This document shows positions 1 to 9,864 of a stretch of DNA of 64,000 bases, one piece after another. A program made the translations under genes and the position numbers. This DNA comes from FEN-1279 sp964400285 (GTDB lineage Bacteria > Bacteroidota > Ignavibacteria > Tepidaquicellales > Tepidaquicellaceae), in the NCBI GenBank assembly GCA_964400285.1, contig CAYNTK010000002.1:186001-250000 (forward strand), in the 5' to 3' direction. Numbering within the stretch: position 1 is the stretch's first letter; every line of letters begins with the position of its first letter. The notes beneath the pieces were generated by a model, which was not told where the DNA came from, made no database searches, and worked only from the letters and a program-made list of their open reading frames with translations.

Positions 1-303
1 TGAAAAAACCCATAGCGGAAAAGTAAAGGCAGCAAGCATCGGTTTTGAAATAGAGCTTAAAAAATAACCAAATCTAATAAAAGGCACTCTTTTACCAATC
101 CTATCAGACATATTACCGAAATATCCTTTACTCAAACCTGCTGTCGCTTCGGCTAAACCTTCAAGCAAACCTATCAATAAAGCAGAAAATCCAATAGTTT
201 TTAAATAAATTGGCATAATAGGATATAGCATCTCACTTGCAATATCCGTAAAAAGACTTACAAAACTAAGTATCCAAACAGTTTTGGTAATTATAGATTT
301 CAA
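1..303 (-). CDS. MFS transporter, N-terminal part (cut by window edge)
   Basis: This is the first roughly 100 residues of a major facilitator superfamily permease; the rest lies beyond the left edge. The reading frame begins at a TTG (301-303) and reads without stop to base 1. It shows a first membrane helix with the pattern SLFTDIASEMLYPIMP, then a second helix and the cytoplasmic stretch MSDRIGKRVPF, the conserved loop between helices 2 and 3 of MFS proteins. The substrate cannot be told; the start resembles the family of putative multidrug or sugar permeases. No ATG lies in a suitable upstream position, so TTG is my preferred start. Confidence 0.75.
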   Translation of the reverse strand, partial: MKSIITKTVWILSFVSLFTDIASEMLYPIMPIYLKTIGFSALLIGLLEGLAEATAGLSKGYFGNMSDRIGKRVPFIRFGYFLSSISKPMLAAFTFPLWVFS

Positions 304-343
304 ATTCTAAATATTAATTTTGTTAAAACATTTATAAGATAAG

Positions 344-1348
344 TTATAGACCAGTATTGAATTTGAAGTTTTCTTTAATAGAATAGTAAAATCCAACAAC
401 CAACAAACATATTAAACCGAGTAAATGGCTAACAGTCGCATATCCAATAGCCGTTTCAGCATCAATATGGAAAATATTAACCAAAGTCATTTTTATAAAT
501 AAATGAAAAGTGCCTGCTGAATTACCGGGAAGTGGCAATGTCTGTGCAAAGGACATCATAACAAGAATCAAATTTGCATCTAAAAAATTCAAGTGTATAT
601 CGAATGCAAAAAAAGTTATATAAGTTGCAAATGCATAAGATACCCATTGTGCAACGGTCAGTAGAAAAATTTTAAAATAGTATTTTGGATATTTAATGAA
701 TAAAAAACCGTTTACAAGCGAAATAAAAATTTTATGTATTTTCTCCTGATATTTTTCAGGTAGTATTTTTGAAGTGATTTTTTCGACAATTATTTCAGTT
801 TTTTCGAGATTAAACAACATAATGACTACGAATAAAACAAATAATAAAATTGCACAAGAAAAATATAATGAAATCATTTCAATATTATACTCCCCAAATG
901 TATCTGATATCCTATTACTATAATATAAAACACAAAGCCCAAACACTATAAACATCGAAAGCATATCGAAAATCCTTTCTACAACAATTGTTCCAAATGC
1001 TGATGCCCTTGAAATATTTTCTTTCTTTGCAAGTAATACAGGTCTCGATACTTCACCTGCTCTTGGAATAATTGCATTCATCATATAACCAATCATCACC
1101 GCCGAAAATAGATTTTTTAAACTTATATTTTCTTTCAACGGATTTAATAAGTATTTCCACCTTAATGCTCTTATATAACTTCCAAATATTGAACCAACTA
1201 ACATTCCAATAATTGCATAAATATATTTTGTTCTCTCTAATTCTGTTAATAAACCATTAAAATCTATATCCTTAAATGCAAGATACATAAAGAATACAAG
1301 CAAAATCGTAAGTATAATAAATCGTAATATTTTCTTAAAATTGGACAT
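344..1348 (-). CDS. YbhN/UPF0104 (LPG synthase TM-type) membrane protein
   Basis: Integral membrane protein of 334 residues with about eight hydrophobic segments. The overall pattern matches the flippase-like domain shared by YbhN/UPF0104 proteins and the membrane part of lysylphosphatidylglycerol synthase: an RALRWKYLL loop after helix 2, then NAIIPRAGEVSRP near residue 95, ERIFD near 125, and LPLPGNSAGTFH near 270. Family members are thought to move or modify lipids, but no soluble aminoacyl-transferase domain is present here, so it is not MprF itself. Its own substrate is unknown. It is divergent in function from its neighbours, with 102 bp to the lolA-like gene upstream. Confidence 0.8.
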   Translation of the reverse strand: MSNFKKILRFIILTILLVFFMYLAFKDIDFNGLLTELERTKYIYAIIGMLVGSIFGSYIRALRWKYLLNPLKENISLKNLFSAVMIGYMMNAIIPRAGEVSRPVLLAKKENISRASAFGTIVVERIFDMLSMFIVFGLCVLYYSNRISDTFGEYNIEMISLYFSCAILLFVLFVVIMLFNLEKTEIIVEKITSKILPEKYQEKIHKIFISLVNGFLFIKYPKYYFKIFLLTVAQWVSYAFATYITFFAFDIHLNFLDANLILVMMSFAQTLPLPGNSAGTFHLFIKMTLVNIFHIDAETAIGYATVSHLLGLICLLVVGFYYSIKENFKFNTGL

Positions 1349-1450
1349 TATATATTAAAATACAAAAACTGAAAATAATTTTGTCATTTACAAATGGAAA
1401 CAGGATAATTATTTGTAAAAAAATTTAAAATAAAATGCTTACAAATAATA

Positions 1451-2080
1451 CTATCTCAAATCAATTACCTCAACACCTTCGGGAGGAGAGAAAGTAAATT
1501 TAGATGAGCTTATACCTGCATCAAGCGTAATTTTCTTTAATGTATATGTAGAACTTGATTCCGATGAATTTATTGTAATTTTTCTGATTAAATTCTGTTC
1601 TTTATCTACCCATATTTTTGCCGATTTCACCGAACCTTTATTTCTTGGAGTAAGCTTTAATATATAACACTCTGCACCAGAAACAGTTTCGGTTCCCTCC
1701 AAATCGGAATAAAAATTTTCAGGGTAATTAAACAAAAATTTATTTGGAGAAAAAGTATTTCCGTCGTTTTTATAATTATCTATTACAACTTGTTTTTTCT
1801 TTTTATAATATGACCAGGATGTAATCCCATTAGTTACTATTACCTCGTTTTTCGATTCTATCCTGTATTTTTCTTCCTTTTGAATATAAATTGTTCCTGA
1901 AGACGACTGTGTGCTACCCGATGAATATCTTATCGAATGAGAATAAGTTGCTTGTGCATCTTTAATATTATTATATTTTGATTGCACATTTTTAATAATC
2001 TCTTGTGCATCTTGTGAAAATGAAATATTACAAGAGAATAGAATTATTGCTAAAACAAGATAAAATGGCGTTTTATTCAT
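1451..2080 (-). CDS. LolA-like outer-membrane lipoprotein carrier protein
   Basis: Periplasmic protein of 209 residues resembling the LolA family, which carries lipoproteins from the LolCDE transporter to the outer membrane. I start it at the ATG at 2078-2080 because this gives a standard signal peptide (MNKTPFYLVLAIILFSC, cleavage near FSQ-DA); a longer frame to 2137 adds only an unlikely N-terminal tail. The body has the LolA pattern: an early helix with IIKNVQSKYNNIKDAQATY, then beta strands, and a late ECYILKLTPR strand. Third gene after ctpA and the DUF3108 gene on the same strand. Similarity to the family is moderate, so a related LolA/LolB-fold role is possible. Confidence 0.75.
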   Translation of the reverse strand: MNKTPFYLVLAIILFSCNISFSQDAQEIIKNVQSKYNNIKDAQATYSHSIRYSSGSTQSSSGTIYIQKEEKYRIESKNEVIVTNGITSWSYYKKKKQVVIDNYKNDGNTFSPNKFLFNYPENFYSDLEGTETVSGAECYILKLTPRNKGSVKSAKIWVDKEQNLIRKITINSSESSSTYTLKKITLDAGISSSKFTFSPPEGVEVIDLR

Positions 2081-2143
2081 AATAACATATTTATATAAAA
2101 TAACACAAAAGTTATATAATAATAAAAAATTATTCAATTCAAA

Positions 2144-2926
2144 TCATTTATCATAAACAGGAGGATTCCAGTTTTTCTTTTTATACGAAGTTAGCTCCAA
2201 TGTTATACTTCCAATAGACACATTAAATTTAGCTTTTAAAGGAACTCGTGCATAATCATCTGATAACCAACTAACAAATTCACCTGTTAATCCAAATACC
2301 CCTACAAAATGTGCCGTTCCAAGTATTTTTATTGCAGACATATCATATTCTCGCAAATCACTCGAAACTACATCCTTATTCATATTGAATGAATAATTTA
2401 CTGTCGATTCTTGTGCATTGATATATACAGGAACAATATAATTTTTATTTACTAACGAATGTATTCTCGCATTATAAAACAAAGATAATCCATCTTGAAA
2501 TCTTTTTTTCTCATCGATTTTTATTTCTTTTTTTTCTTCGTTTCTAAAATTTTTATCGTTTTTTGCTATTATAATTCCTTTTTCATAATCAAATGTATAA
2601 TCAATATGGTTAATATCTTTATCCTTAAATTCAGAAGAATAAAATCTTACAGAAAATAGCGTATCTCCTTTGCTCTGCATTGTAGATTCGAAAAAATAAT
2701 TTATTTTAATTAAAGGAAGAGCTTCATAATTCTTAAGTTCTGCAGTTGCTGTATATCTTTTTGTGGAAGCATCATAACTCGAAACTTTAAATCTTACTTC
2801 TCCAAGTTTTATAAAACCATAATAAACCTTATAATTAAGTTCTTCACCAGCTTCAAGAACTCTATTTTCAGCATAAGAATTATAGAATATAAAAATTGAT
2901 AATATTATGAAGATTACTATTCTCAA
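2144..2926 (-). CDS. DUF3108 domain exported protein
   Basis: 260 residues with a signal peptide (first about 19 residues, cleavage near SYA-EN) and the DUF3108 pattern: EAGEELNYKVYYGFIKLGE at the start of the mature protein, an FESTMQSKGD-like strand, a DGLSLFYNAR helix in the middle and a late LTGEFVSWLSDD motif. The family is periplasmic and uncharacterised. The start is a TTG two bases after the ctpA stop codon, so translation is probably coupled to ctpA; no other start would keep the signal peptide. Confidence 0.8.
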   Translation of the reverse strand: MRIVIFIILSIFIFYNSYAENRVLEAGEELNYKVYYGFIKLGEVRFKVSSYDASTKRYTATAELKNYEALPLIKINYFFESTMQSKGDTLFSVRFYSSEFKDKDINHIDYTFDYEKGIIIAKNDKNFRNEEKKEIKIDEKKRFQDGLSLFYNARIHSLVNKNYIVPVYINAQESTVNYSFNMNKDVVSSDLREYDMSAIKILGTAHFVGVFGLTGEFVSWLSDDYARVPLKAKFNVSIGSITLELTSYKKKNWNPPVYDK

Positions 2927-2928
2927 TT

Positions 2929-4521
2929 TTACATTTTCATTAATTTTATTGTTTCTGCAAATAAACTAAGGGCTTTTTGAACCTGTTCATCATTACTTAT
3001 AAAGACGGCATAATTTCCTTCGTTCCCCCATAAATCTCTTGCTATTTGACTTTTTATAGAGATTTTTATAAAACTCAAGTCTCTATTAAATGCTACCGCA
3101 TCGAACTCAACTTTTCTATTTCTTGCAAGTTCTTTTAAATCGTTTAACATATTATCATCTACAATAAATTTATCTCTGAACTCGTTGTAGTTTTTGTAAT
3201 TATTCTCTATACTTTTTCTGTTCGCCATTAAATAATTTTCAGCATATTCATAAAACAAATTCAATCTTCTTAATTGAACTGTATAAGATGTTAGTGTATC
3301 AAGTTTAACAAAATAATCGGGTGTAATACCTCCCCCACCAAATACTGTTCTTCCCTTTAAAGTCTGAAATTTTGGTCGTGCCGTATCTTTTGTGTCTTTA
3401 GTATGGTCAATATTATCTCCTTCAAGTGTATCGAGTCTGAATCCATGCATATACTTACCACCTTCATAAGGTTTCTGAATCAAGCGACCAGAAGGTGTAT
3501 AATATCTTGCTGTAGTAACTCTAAAAGCTGAACCATCAAATAAATCAAATTGCCTTTGAACTAAACCTTTTCCGAATGTTGTCTCCCCAACGATTAAGCC
3601 TCTATCTAAATCCTGAACTGCTCCCGCCAATATCTCACTTGCAGATGCTGAACCTTCATTAACAAGGACTATTAGAGGAAGTTCTGTAAAACTTCCACCT
3701 GTGGAATTATAAACTTCTTCAAATTCTTTTGTCCTGCTTTTTGTATAAACAATTTTTTTGCCTTTCGGGATAAACTCGTTCGATATTTTAAACGCCTGTT
3801 CAAGATAACCACCCGGATTTCCCCTCAAATCGAGAAGCAACATTTTCATCCCCTGCCCTTTTAACTTATTCATTCCTTGCATAAACTCATTATAAGTTGT
3901 AGCCGAAAATCTCGATATCCTTAAATATGCTATTTCATCATTTACCATAAATGATGCATCAACACTATAAAGGGGTATTTTATCTCTTGTAATCTCGAAT
4001 TCCAGTAAATCACTTTTTCCATATCTTACAATCGTAACAATTACTTTCGTTCCTTTCGGTCCTCTGAGTTTTTTAGGAACATCTTCACGAGGAATTTTTA
4101 TACAAGATTGACCATCTATTTTTACAATTTTATCACCTGCAAGTATTCCAAGCTTTTCAGAAGGTCCACCGCTAATTGGAGATACAACGGTCAAAGTATC
4201 ATTTATTATATCAAATTCAACTCCTATCCCCTCAAAACTCCCTTGAAAATCTTCATTTACTCTTTTTAGTTGTTCCTGACTAATATATGTTGAATGTGGA
4301 TCAAGCTCTTCCAACATACCTCTAATCGCTGCCTCGGTTAATTTTTGTGTATCGATATTATCAACATAATATCTTGTTGTAATTCCAAGAACATCAGCAA
4401 ATTTCTTAACCTGGTCTGATACTTTATCATCTGATATTGCGTTTTGAATTTTCATCCCTACAACGATGCCTATTACCAATAAAACCAAAAATATAGGGAC
4501 TATTAATTTTTTGTGAATCAT
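2929..4521 (-). CDS. ctpA: S41 family C-terminal processing peptidase (CtpA-like)
   Basis: 530-residue membrane-anchored serine protease of the S41 family, acting in the periplasm on C-terminal ends of envelope proteins. An N-terminal anchor helix (about residues 7-23) is followed by the ELDPHSTYIS helix, a PDZ domain (about 95-180) and the catalytic core with LDLRGNPGGYL (near 230). The serine is in the SASASE block (291-296) and the general-base lysine is in FGKG (Lys318), the usual Ser/Lys dyad. The C-terminal 100 residues form a helical tail common in Bacteroidota/Ignavibacteria homologues. It heads the ctpA-DUF3108-lolA-like operon, which suggests joint envelope maintenance. Confidence 0.93.
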   Translation of the reverse strand: MIHKKLIVPIFLVLLVIGIVVGMKIQNAISDDKVSDQVKKFADVLGITTRYYVDNIDTQKLTEAAIRGMLEELDPHSTYISQEQLKRVNEDFQGSFEGIGVEFDIINDTLTVVSPISGGPSEKLGILAGDKIVKIDGQSCIKIPREDVPKKLRGPKGTKVIVTIVRYGKSDLLEFEITRDKIPLYSVDASFMVNDEIAYLRISRFSATTYNEFMQGMNKLKGQGMKMLLLDLRGNPGGYLEQAFKISNEFIPKGKKIVYTKSRTKEFEEVYNSTGGSFTELPLIVLVNEGSASASEILAGAVQDLDRGLIVGETTFGKGLVQRQFDLFDGSAFRVTTARYYTPSGRLIQKPYEGGKYMHGFRLDTLEGDNIDHTKDTKDTARPKFQTLKGRTVFGGGGITPDYFVKLDTLTSYTVQLRRLNLFYEYAENYLMANRKSIENNYKNYNEFRDKFIVDDNMLNDLKELARNRKVEFDAVAFNRDLSFIKISIKSQIARDLWGNEGNYAVFISNDEQVQKALSLFAETIKLMKM

Positions 4522-4640
4522 AATGTTATAATTTTCTTATAAATTAATACAAAAATTATTAAAATAAGTTCCATAAAATCATCTCATAAAATATTTAATA
4601 ATTACTTAATATTACAGTTATTTCGTCTGTCTAAAATGCA

Positions 4641-5900
4641 TTATTCATTAAAAAATACCAGCCAAAGTAAAAAATAAAACGGAAGTAATATTGTTAGCGA
4701 ATAATACATATATTCTATAAAATTAGGGATTTTTGTTTTTCTTATTTTATGCTCTGTAATCGATTTCACCATAAAATTCGGACCATTACCAATATAAGTC
4801 ATTGCACCAAAAAAAACGGCTGAAACCGATATTGCTATTATATAATGATTTCCTACATCAACAAATTTTAAAACATCTGAGCTTAAATTTATATTAAAAC
4901 CATAATTTGCCATTGAGACTGCAAGAAAATTTAAATATGTTGGAGCATTATCCAAAAAACTTGTTAGTATTCCCGTTCCCCAGTAATAATGTGTTACTCC
5001 TGTTAAGCCAAATGACTTTGAATTTTCACTTAAAAATTGTATTGCAGGAACCATAGTAATAAATATTCCTAAAAATAAAATTGCAACTTCCTTTATAGGA
5101 GCAAAATTAAATTTATTAGTCTGATGAATATTTTTTGATGTAAACTTGTAAGATAATAAGGCAGTTGTAATCATTATTACTTCTCTAACAAATAAAGGTT
5201 TTGTGATAAAAACTGCAACAATTATTATTGCCAAAGGAATCAAATTGAGTAAACCTCCATATCTTAGCTCTTCACCTTTTTCTTCAATTTCCTCCTGAAT
5301 TTTTTCTCTTACTTTATGATAATTATTCCTATCTATAAAATAGAAAAGAGTTAATAAATATACTGTTGTAATTAGCCAATAAATGAACATATGCTCTATT
5401 ACCCAGAAAAACGGAATACCTTTAATATATCCAAGAAATAGTGGTGGGTCTCCTATTGGAGTTAACGAGCCTCCAACATTACAAACAGTAAAAATAAAAA
5501 ACACCATATGATATGGTCTAAATCTATATTCATTTGATGTCAAGTATGGTCTAATTAATAACATTGCAGCACCTGTAGTTCCAAATATATTTGCTATAAT
5601 CGAACCAAAAGCAAGTAATAATACATTATTAAGTGGCGTTGATTTTCCTCTAATTTTAAAGAAAATACCTCCTGATACTACATATAAACTGAATAATAAT
5701 GAAATAAAACTAAAATACTCTTCAAGTGATACAAATAACTTCCCAGTTTGATTAGAAAAAATATAATAGAAAAAAATTATAGCTCCTAATGAATATGAAA
5801 CATAAGGGTAATTTTTGTGCCACCATTTCTCATTTATAAAAGGTGCTAAAGCTATTGTTCCTAATAACAATACAAACGGAATAATCAATATTAATTGCAT
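4641..5900 (-). CDS. NhaD-type sodium:proton antiporter family protein
   Basis: 419-residue, about ten-helix membrane protein of the ion transporter superfamily. The signature GGSLTPIGDPPLFLG (about residue 145) is typical of the NhaD/ArsB-like group, and a second half-site near residue 370 reads GNGPNFMVKS, as expected for the inverted-repeat architecture. NhaD proteins expel Na+ (or Li+) in exchange for H+ across the inner membrane. It starts at an ATG and stands alone, 85 bp downstream of nuoM on the same strand. The exact ion cannot be told from sequence. Confidence 0.82.
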   Translation of the reverse strand: MQLILIIPFVLLLGTIALAPFINEKWWHKNYPYVSYSLGAIIFFYYIFSNQTGKLFVSLEEYFSFISLLFSLYVVSGGIFFKIRGKSTPLNNVLLLAFGSIIANIFGTTGAAMLLIRPYLTSNEYRFRPYHMVFFIFTVCNVGGSLTPIGDPPLFLGYIKGIPFFWVIEHMFIYWLITTVYLLTLFYFIDRNNYHKVREKIQEEIEEKGEELRYGGLLNLIPLAIIIVAVFITKPLFVREVIMITTALLSYKFTSKNIHQTNKFNFAPIKEVAILFLGIFITMVPAIQFLSENSKSFGLTGVTHYYWGTGILTSFLDNAPTYLNFLAVSMANYGFNINLSSDVLKFVDVGNHYIIAISVSAVFFGAMTYIGNGPNFMVKSITEHKIRKTKIPNFIEYMYYSLTILLPFYFLLWLVFFNE

Positions 5901-5985
5901 AGAAAATATAAAATATTATAAAATGTTTATCGAAATATTTTTAAATAATAATACTAATTCTTATTAGAACTCTAAAATACAAAAC

Positions 5986-7530
5986 CTACTTTTTCTCAAT
6001 ATTTTGATTTTGTAAAAAGCTTTTTGCATTGTCGTAATTTACAAGAATCTTCTTAACGCTGTTTTCGGATATCTTTAGAAATGTATTCGGCTGTATTCCA
6101 ATCCAAACTATGAAAATCAATATGGGAAGCATATATGATAATTCGAGTTTACTAATGTCTTTTACTTCTCTGTTTTTATCATTTTCTATTGGACCAAGCA
6201 TAAGCCGTTGATATAACCACAACAAATAGACAGCCGATAATATAACAGCAGTAGATGATAGAATTGTATAAATATTTGAATTTAGATTTTGAGAACCAAA
6301 TGAACCTACCAATATAAGAAATTCTCCAATAAATCCATTTAATCCGGGTAAACCTATAGAAGATAAACAGACTATCAGAAAAATAGCAGAAAATATCGGC
6401 ATTACTTTCATTAAACCACCAAATTCAGAAATAGCTTTAGTGTGCCTTCTCTCATAAATCATTCCAACAATTAAAAACAAAGCTCCAGTCGATAATCCGT
6501 GATTGACCATTTGAATTACACTACCCTGAACTGCTTCCTGAGTTAAGGCAAATGTTCCAAGCACAATAAATCCAAGATGACTTACAGATGAATATGCGAT
6601 AAGTTTTTTCATATCCTTCTGAACTATCGAAAGCAATGCTCCATAAATAATTCCAATCACCGAAAGTATTGCTATATAAGGCGTAAGCTTTATAAAAGCT
6701 AATGGAAATAACGACAAAGAAAATCTGATTAAACCATAAGTGCCCATTTTAAGTAATAGTGCAGCAAGAATCACGCTACCTGCTGTTGGAGCTTGAACAT
6801 GTGCATCAGGTAACCATGTATGGAATGGGAAGAGCGGAACTTTAATCAAAAAGCCAATCGAGAACAAAATAAAAAGAAAAATTTGTTTTTCTAATGGTAA
6901 ATACAAAGAAAAAGTAATAATACGTGGCAGTTCCATTAATATATTTCCCGAAACAGCTTGAACCTCAATAACAAGCCAAATAATTCCTATCAATAACAAA
7001 ACACTTCCAAACATAGTATATATAAAAAACTTAACCGTTGCATAAATTCTATCTTCTGAACCCCAAATACCAATTAGAAAATACATTGGAATAAGTATAA
7101 ACTCCCAGAATACATAAAATAATATTAAATCGAGTGATACAAAAACTCCAATTAAAGCACCTTCTAATAAAAGCATCAAGAAATAAAACTCTTTTAATCT
7201 TATTTTAATTGTTTGCCAAGATGCCAGAATACTTATCGGCATAATAAAAGTAGTAAGCATAATCATCAAAAGTGAAATACCATCAACTCCAACAAAATAA
7301 TATGAGTTTACAGACGGAATCCAAAAATACCTTTCTACAAATTGATAATCCTGAAATTCTGTATTAAATTTTAAAAACAAATACACCGAAATAATAAACA
7401 CAACAAAGGAAATAATAAACGAGTAATACTTGAAGGTATTTTCCCATTCTCGTTTAAAAAATAAAATAGGTATTGAAAATAATATCGGTAGAAAAACTAA
7501 TATACTTAAAATGTAATCCTGCAAATTCAA
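5986..7530 (-). CDS. nuoM: NADH-quinone oxidoreductase subunit M-like protein
   Basis: 514-residue antiporter-like membrane subunit of complex I (NuoM/ND4 type) with about 14 helices. Characteristic stretches are seen: the YFVGVDGISLLMIMLTT segment, YVFWEFILIPMYFLIG with the conserved glutamate (near residue 145), the lysine helix KVPLFPFHTWLPDAHV (near 235), and IAYSSVSHLGFI (near 315). It pumps protons as part of complex I. No other nuo gene is in the window, so it is an orphan copy or belongs to a dispersed set; homologous Mrp or hydrogenase subunits are alternatives. Start is a TTG; the upstream Rossmann gene ends 19 bp before it. Confidence 0.87.
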   Translation of the reverse strand: MNLQDYILSILVFLPILFSIPILFFKREWENTFKYYSFIISFVVFIISVYLFLKFNTEFQDYQFVERYFWIPSVNSYYFVGVDGISLLMIMLTTFIMPISILASWQTIKIRLKEFYFLMLLLEGALIGVFVSLDLILFYVFWEFILIPMYFLIGIWGSEDRIYATVKFFIYTMFGSVLLLIGIIWLVIEVQAVSGNILMELPRIITFSLYLPLEKQIFLFILFSIGFLIKVPLFPFHTWLPDAHVQAPTAGSVILAALLLKMGTYGLIRFSLSLFPLAFIKLTPYIAILSVIGIIYGALLSIVQKDMKKLIAYSSVSHLGFIVLGTFALTQEAVQGSVIQMVNHGLSTGALFLIVGMIYERRHTKAISEFGGLMKVMPIFSAIFLIVCLSSIGLPGLNGFIGEFLILVGSFGSQNLNSNIYTILSSTAVILSAVYLLWLYQRLMLGPIENDKNREVKDISKLELSYMLPILIFIVWIGIQPNTFLKISENSVKKILVNYDNAKSFLQNQNIEKK

Positions 7531-7549
7531 TGTAATTTAAATAAACAAA

Positions 7550-9247
7550 TCAACCTTTCATCCTCAATCCTTTTTCCTCATTAATAAATATCCAACCGAC
7601 CACTTTTCCTATATTAATATCCTTAAAATTATCCCAATAATCATAGTTAAACACATATCTTGAACTAAATGACTTGTCTTCAAGTTTTTTTGTTTGATTT
7701 ATAATATTAATAAATCTATTTCTCCATAAATTCCAATTGCTAACCCTTAAATCGAACCAACCATCTGTTGCCCATTTATTAATTTTTTCTTTTGTAATAT
7801 TTATCATTTCACCTTCAGCTTTAGAAGGTATAATAACCATTGGACCTCTCAATAATTCTTTACCATCGGGTAATAAAATTGGAACACCAATGGAAACAAT
7901 TTCATTCCTTAATTTTGAATTATTTTTTAAATAATCAAATATTTTTCTCGACACATTAGCAGGTTTATCCTTAATAAAATTCTCGAAATTCTTGTAAATC
8001 AATTTAATTAAATGAACTTCATAAAGAAGTTTAGATAACCTTGGTGGTCCAAGCATTTCGAAAGCTACTGAATGTGTTTTATGTTTCTTTTCGAGCTCTC
8101 TTATTTTCTTTACTGCACTATGTTGTAGAAAACCCGCTCTGTATGATGGCTCCATCGCTGATGAATCAAGTGCACTTATAACATCATTACCTGTATTTCC
8201 ACCTGTCAATTCCCTATAAATATTTTCCGCAATTTCTTCAGGAGTTACAAATTCCATCTGCCCATTTGTTGTTATTGCTTCAAATTCACCGCTTGAAAAA
8301 ATACCATTCTCACCTGTATCTATAAATACTGTTTTAAATGTTCCTGATTTTTTAAAATCTTTATTCAAACTTCTCGAAAAAACATTTTGTAATTTGATTT
8401 TATCATCGAGTTTGATATCATATAATTGAATAGGATTACCAGCCCTTTTAATTTCTCCATAAGTTATTCTTTTCCAAGCTATTGCAGCAGTGGGTTTTAC
8501 TTCTTTAATACACGGACCATTTGGAGTTCTTGCCATTAAGAAAAGAAGTAATGTATGAGCTCCTGCTACGGAAGATTTGCTAAGTAATACTCTTGATGGC
8601 TTTTCTTCGCTATGTGTAAAAGGAATATTTAATCCCATACCGCCAGTTCCGCTCGTTCCAACCTTAAAATAATACTTTGTATTAAATTTCATCATTGAAT
8701 TATATAATATTTGAACATGTCTGATTAATTGTGGAACGTATGATGTGCAAATTAATTTTTCGACACCGTTTACCAAAGCATTATAATCTTTATTTTTCTT
8801 ATTGTCGGTAATTTTTAAAACTTCCTGATAAGAGTTATAAATATTTTGGTATGCTATTCCAGTAGCTGTATTTATACAATCTATTATTATATCAGGTTTA
8901 AACTTTTTTAACATTTGAAATATACAAGATTCATTTAGCATTTTATCATCGAGTTCATTTACAATATCACTTATCATTTTTCTCCTTCTTATTGGGTCTT
9001 CGAGCAGTTCATTTCTATTCATATCTTTGAATTCATATCTTACAAAAATATTTCCCCAAAAAGGAACAAATAAATTTTTTTTGCCCGTCTCTTTATTAAG
9101 AATGTTACATATCTCAATCGCTTCGTGTTTGAATAATGAAGTTAATACAACCTGTTTTGGTTTCCCTTCCATTATTTTTCTTGCCGTAGCTGAGCCAACA
9201 AGACCCCATCCGCCTAATATTAAAACTTTTTTATTTTGTATATCCAT
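7550..9247 (-). CDS. Rossmann-fold NAD(P)-binding protein of unknown substrate
   Basis: 565 residues. The N-terminus has a dinucleotide-binding loop GGWGLVGSA (residues 12-20) preceded by a VLILGG strand and followed by a second strand (VVLTSL), as in short-chain or saccharopine-type dehydrogenases. A glycine-rich KVGTSGTGGMGLNIPF block lies near residue 200, and an EMLGPPRLSKLLYE segment near 400. The C-terminal third is not recognised. No catalytic YxxxK can be placed with confidence. It is longer than standard extended SDR enzymes (about 310-350). It lies between an acetyltransferase gene (5 bp upstream) and nuoM, and is probably cotranscribed with both. Substrate unknown. Confidence 0.7.
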   Translation of the reverse strand: MDIQNKKVLILGGWGLVGSATARKIMEGKPKQVVLTSLFKHEAIEICNILNKETGKKNLFVPFWGNIFVRYEFKDMNRNELLEDPIRRRKMISDIVNELDDKMLNESCIFQMLKKFKPDIIIDCINTATGIAYQNIYNSYQEVLKITDNKKNKDYNALVNGVEKLICTSYVPQLIRHVQILYNSMMKFNTKYYFKVGTSGTGGMGLNIPFTHSEEKPSRVLLSKSSVAGAHTLLLFLMARTPNGPCIKEVKPTAAIAWKRITYGEIKRAGNPIQLYDIKLDDKIKLQNVFSRSLNKDFKKSGTFKTVFIDTGENGIFSSGEFEAITTNGQMEFVTPEEIAENIYRELTGGNTGNDVISALDSSAMEPSYRAGFLQHSAVKKIRELEKKHKTHSVAFEMLGPPRLSKLLYEVHLIKLIYKNFENFIKDKPANVSRKIFDYLKNNSKLRNEIVSIGVPILLPDGKELLRGPMVIIPSKAEGEMINITKEKINKWATDGWFDLRVSNWNLWRNRFINIINQTKKLEDKSFSSRYVFNYDYWDNFKDINIGKVVGWIFINEEKGLRMKG

Positions 9248-9251
9248 AATA

Positions 9252-9803
9252 TTATTTTATTAAAATTGTAAATAAATTATAATTTAGTATTATATTTGGT
9301 GCTACATTTTCATCATACAAATTTTTTGTTATTTCATTGTGAAGTTTATTCGTTTTATTAAAACCAAGTTGTTTAAGAAGTTTTTCTGCGAGTTTATTTT
9401 TTTTATTCGAATAACCTACTATATATTTAAAAAGTTTAGCTTTGATTAAATAATCAATCAATATTTTCGTAATTTGAAGACCTACATTAAAACCTCTATA
9501 TCCTTTCGCTAATACAATCGATAATTCACAGGCATCCATATAGTTTTTTCTCGATTTGTAGCATATAAATCCTATATATTTATTTTTAAATCTAATCGAA
9601 TACCATACTTCACATTTTAAATTAATTTTAGAATCAACCCATTGAACTACTTTCGTTTTCGATTTGAAATTCAGGTAATCAGGATTTATAAATCCTTTTA
9701 AAATCTCTTCATTAAATATTCTATATACTAATTTATAAAGATTTTCATCCCCAGACTCAAACCTTACTAAATTAAAATTTTTTCCTTTGATTATCTTTTT
9801 CAA
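9252..9803 (-). CDS. GNAT family N-acetyltransferase
   Basis: 183 residues with the GNAT fold. A beta-strand IGFICYKSRKNY (near residue 95) precedes the acyl-CoA binding segment LAKGYRGFNVGLQITKILIDYL (about 120), where the R/Q-x-x-G-x-G/A pyrophosphate loop is only partly kept as GYRGFNVG. A late YSNKKNKLAEKLLKQLGF motif is the typical N-terminal end of strand 7. It probably transfers an acetyl group from acetyl-CoA to an amine; the substrate is unknown. It begins at TTG and ends 5 bp before the Rossmann-protein gene. Confidence 0.72.
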   Translation of the reverse strand: MKKIIKGKNFNLVRFESGDENLYKLVYRIFNEEILKGFINPDYLNFKSKTKVVQWVDSKINLKCEVWYSIRFKNKYIGFICYKSRKNYMDACELSIVLAKGYRGFNVGLQITKILIDYLIKAKLFKYIVGYSNKKNKLAEKLLKQLGFNKTNKLHNEITKNLYDENVAPNIILNYNLFTILIK

Positions 9804-9864
9804 AAAATACTATTTTTTTTTCAATAAAAAATTTTGTAAATAAATATCAAATTTATAATAATAT

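Noticed and set aside
2081..2137. Longer start for the lolA-like gene
   Set aside because: The extra 19 residues disrupt a normal signal peptide that begins at the internal ATG.
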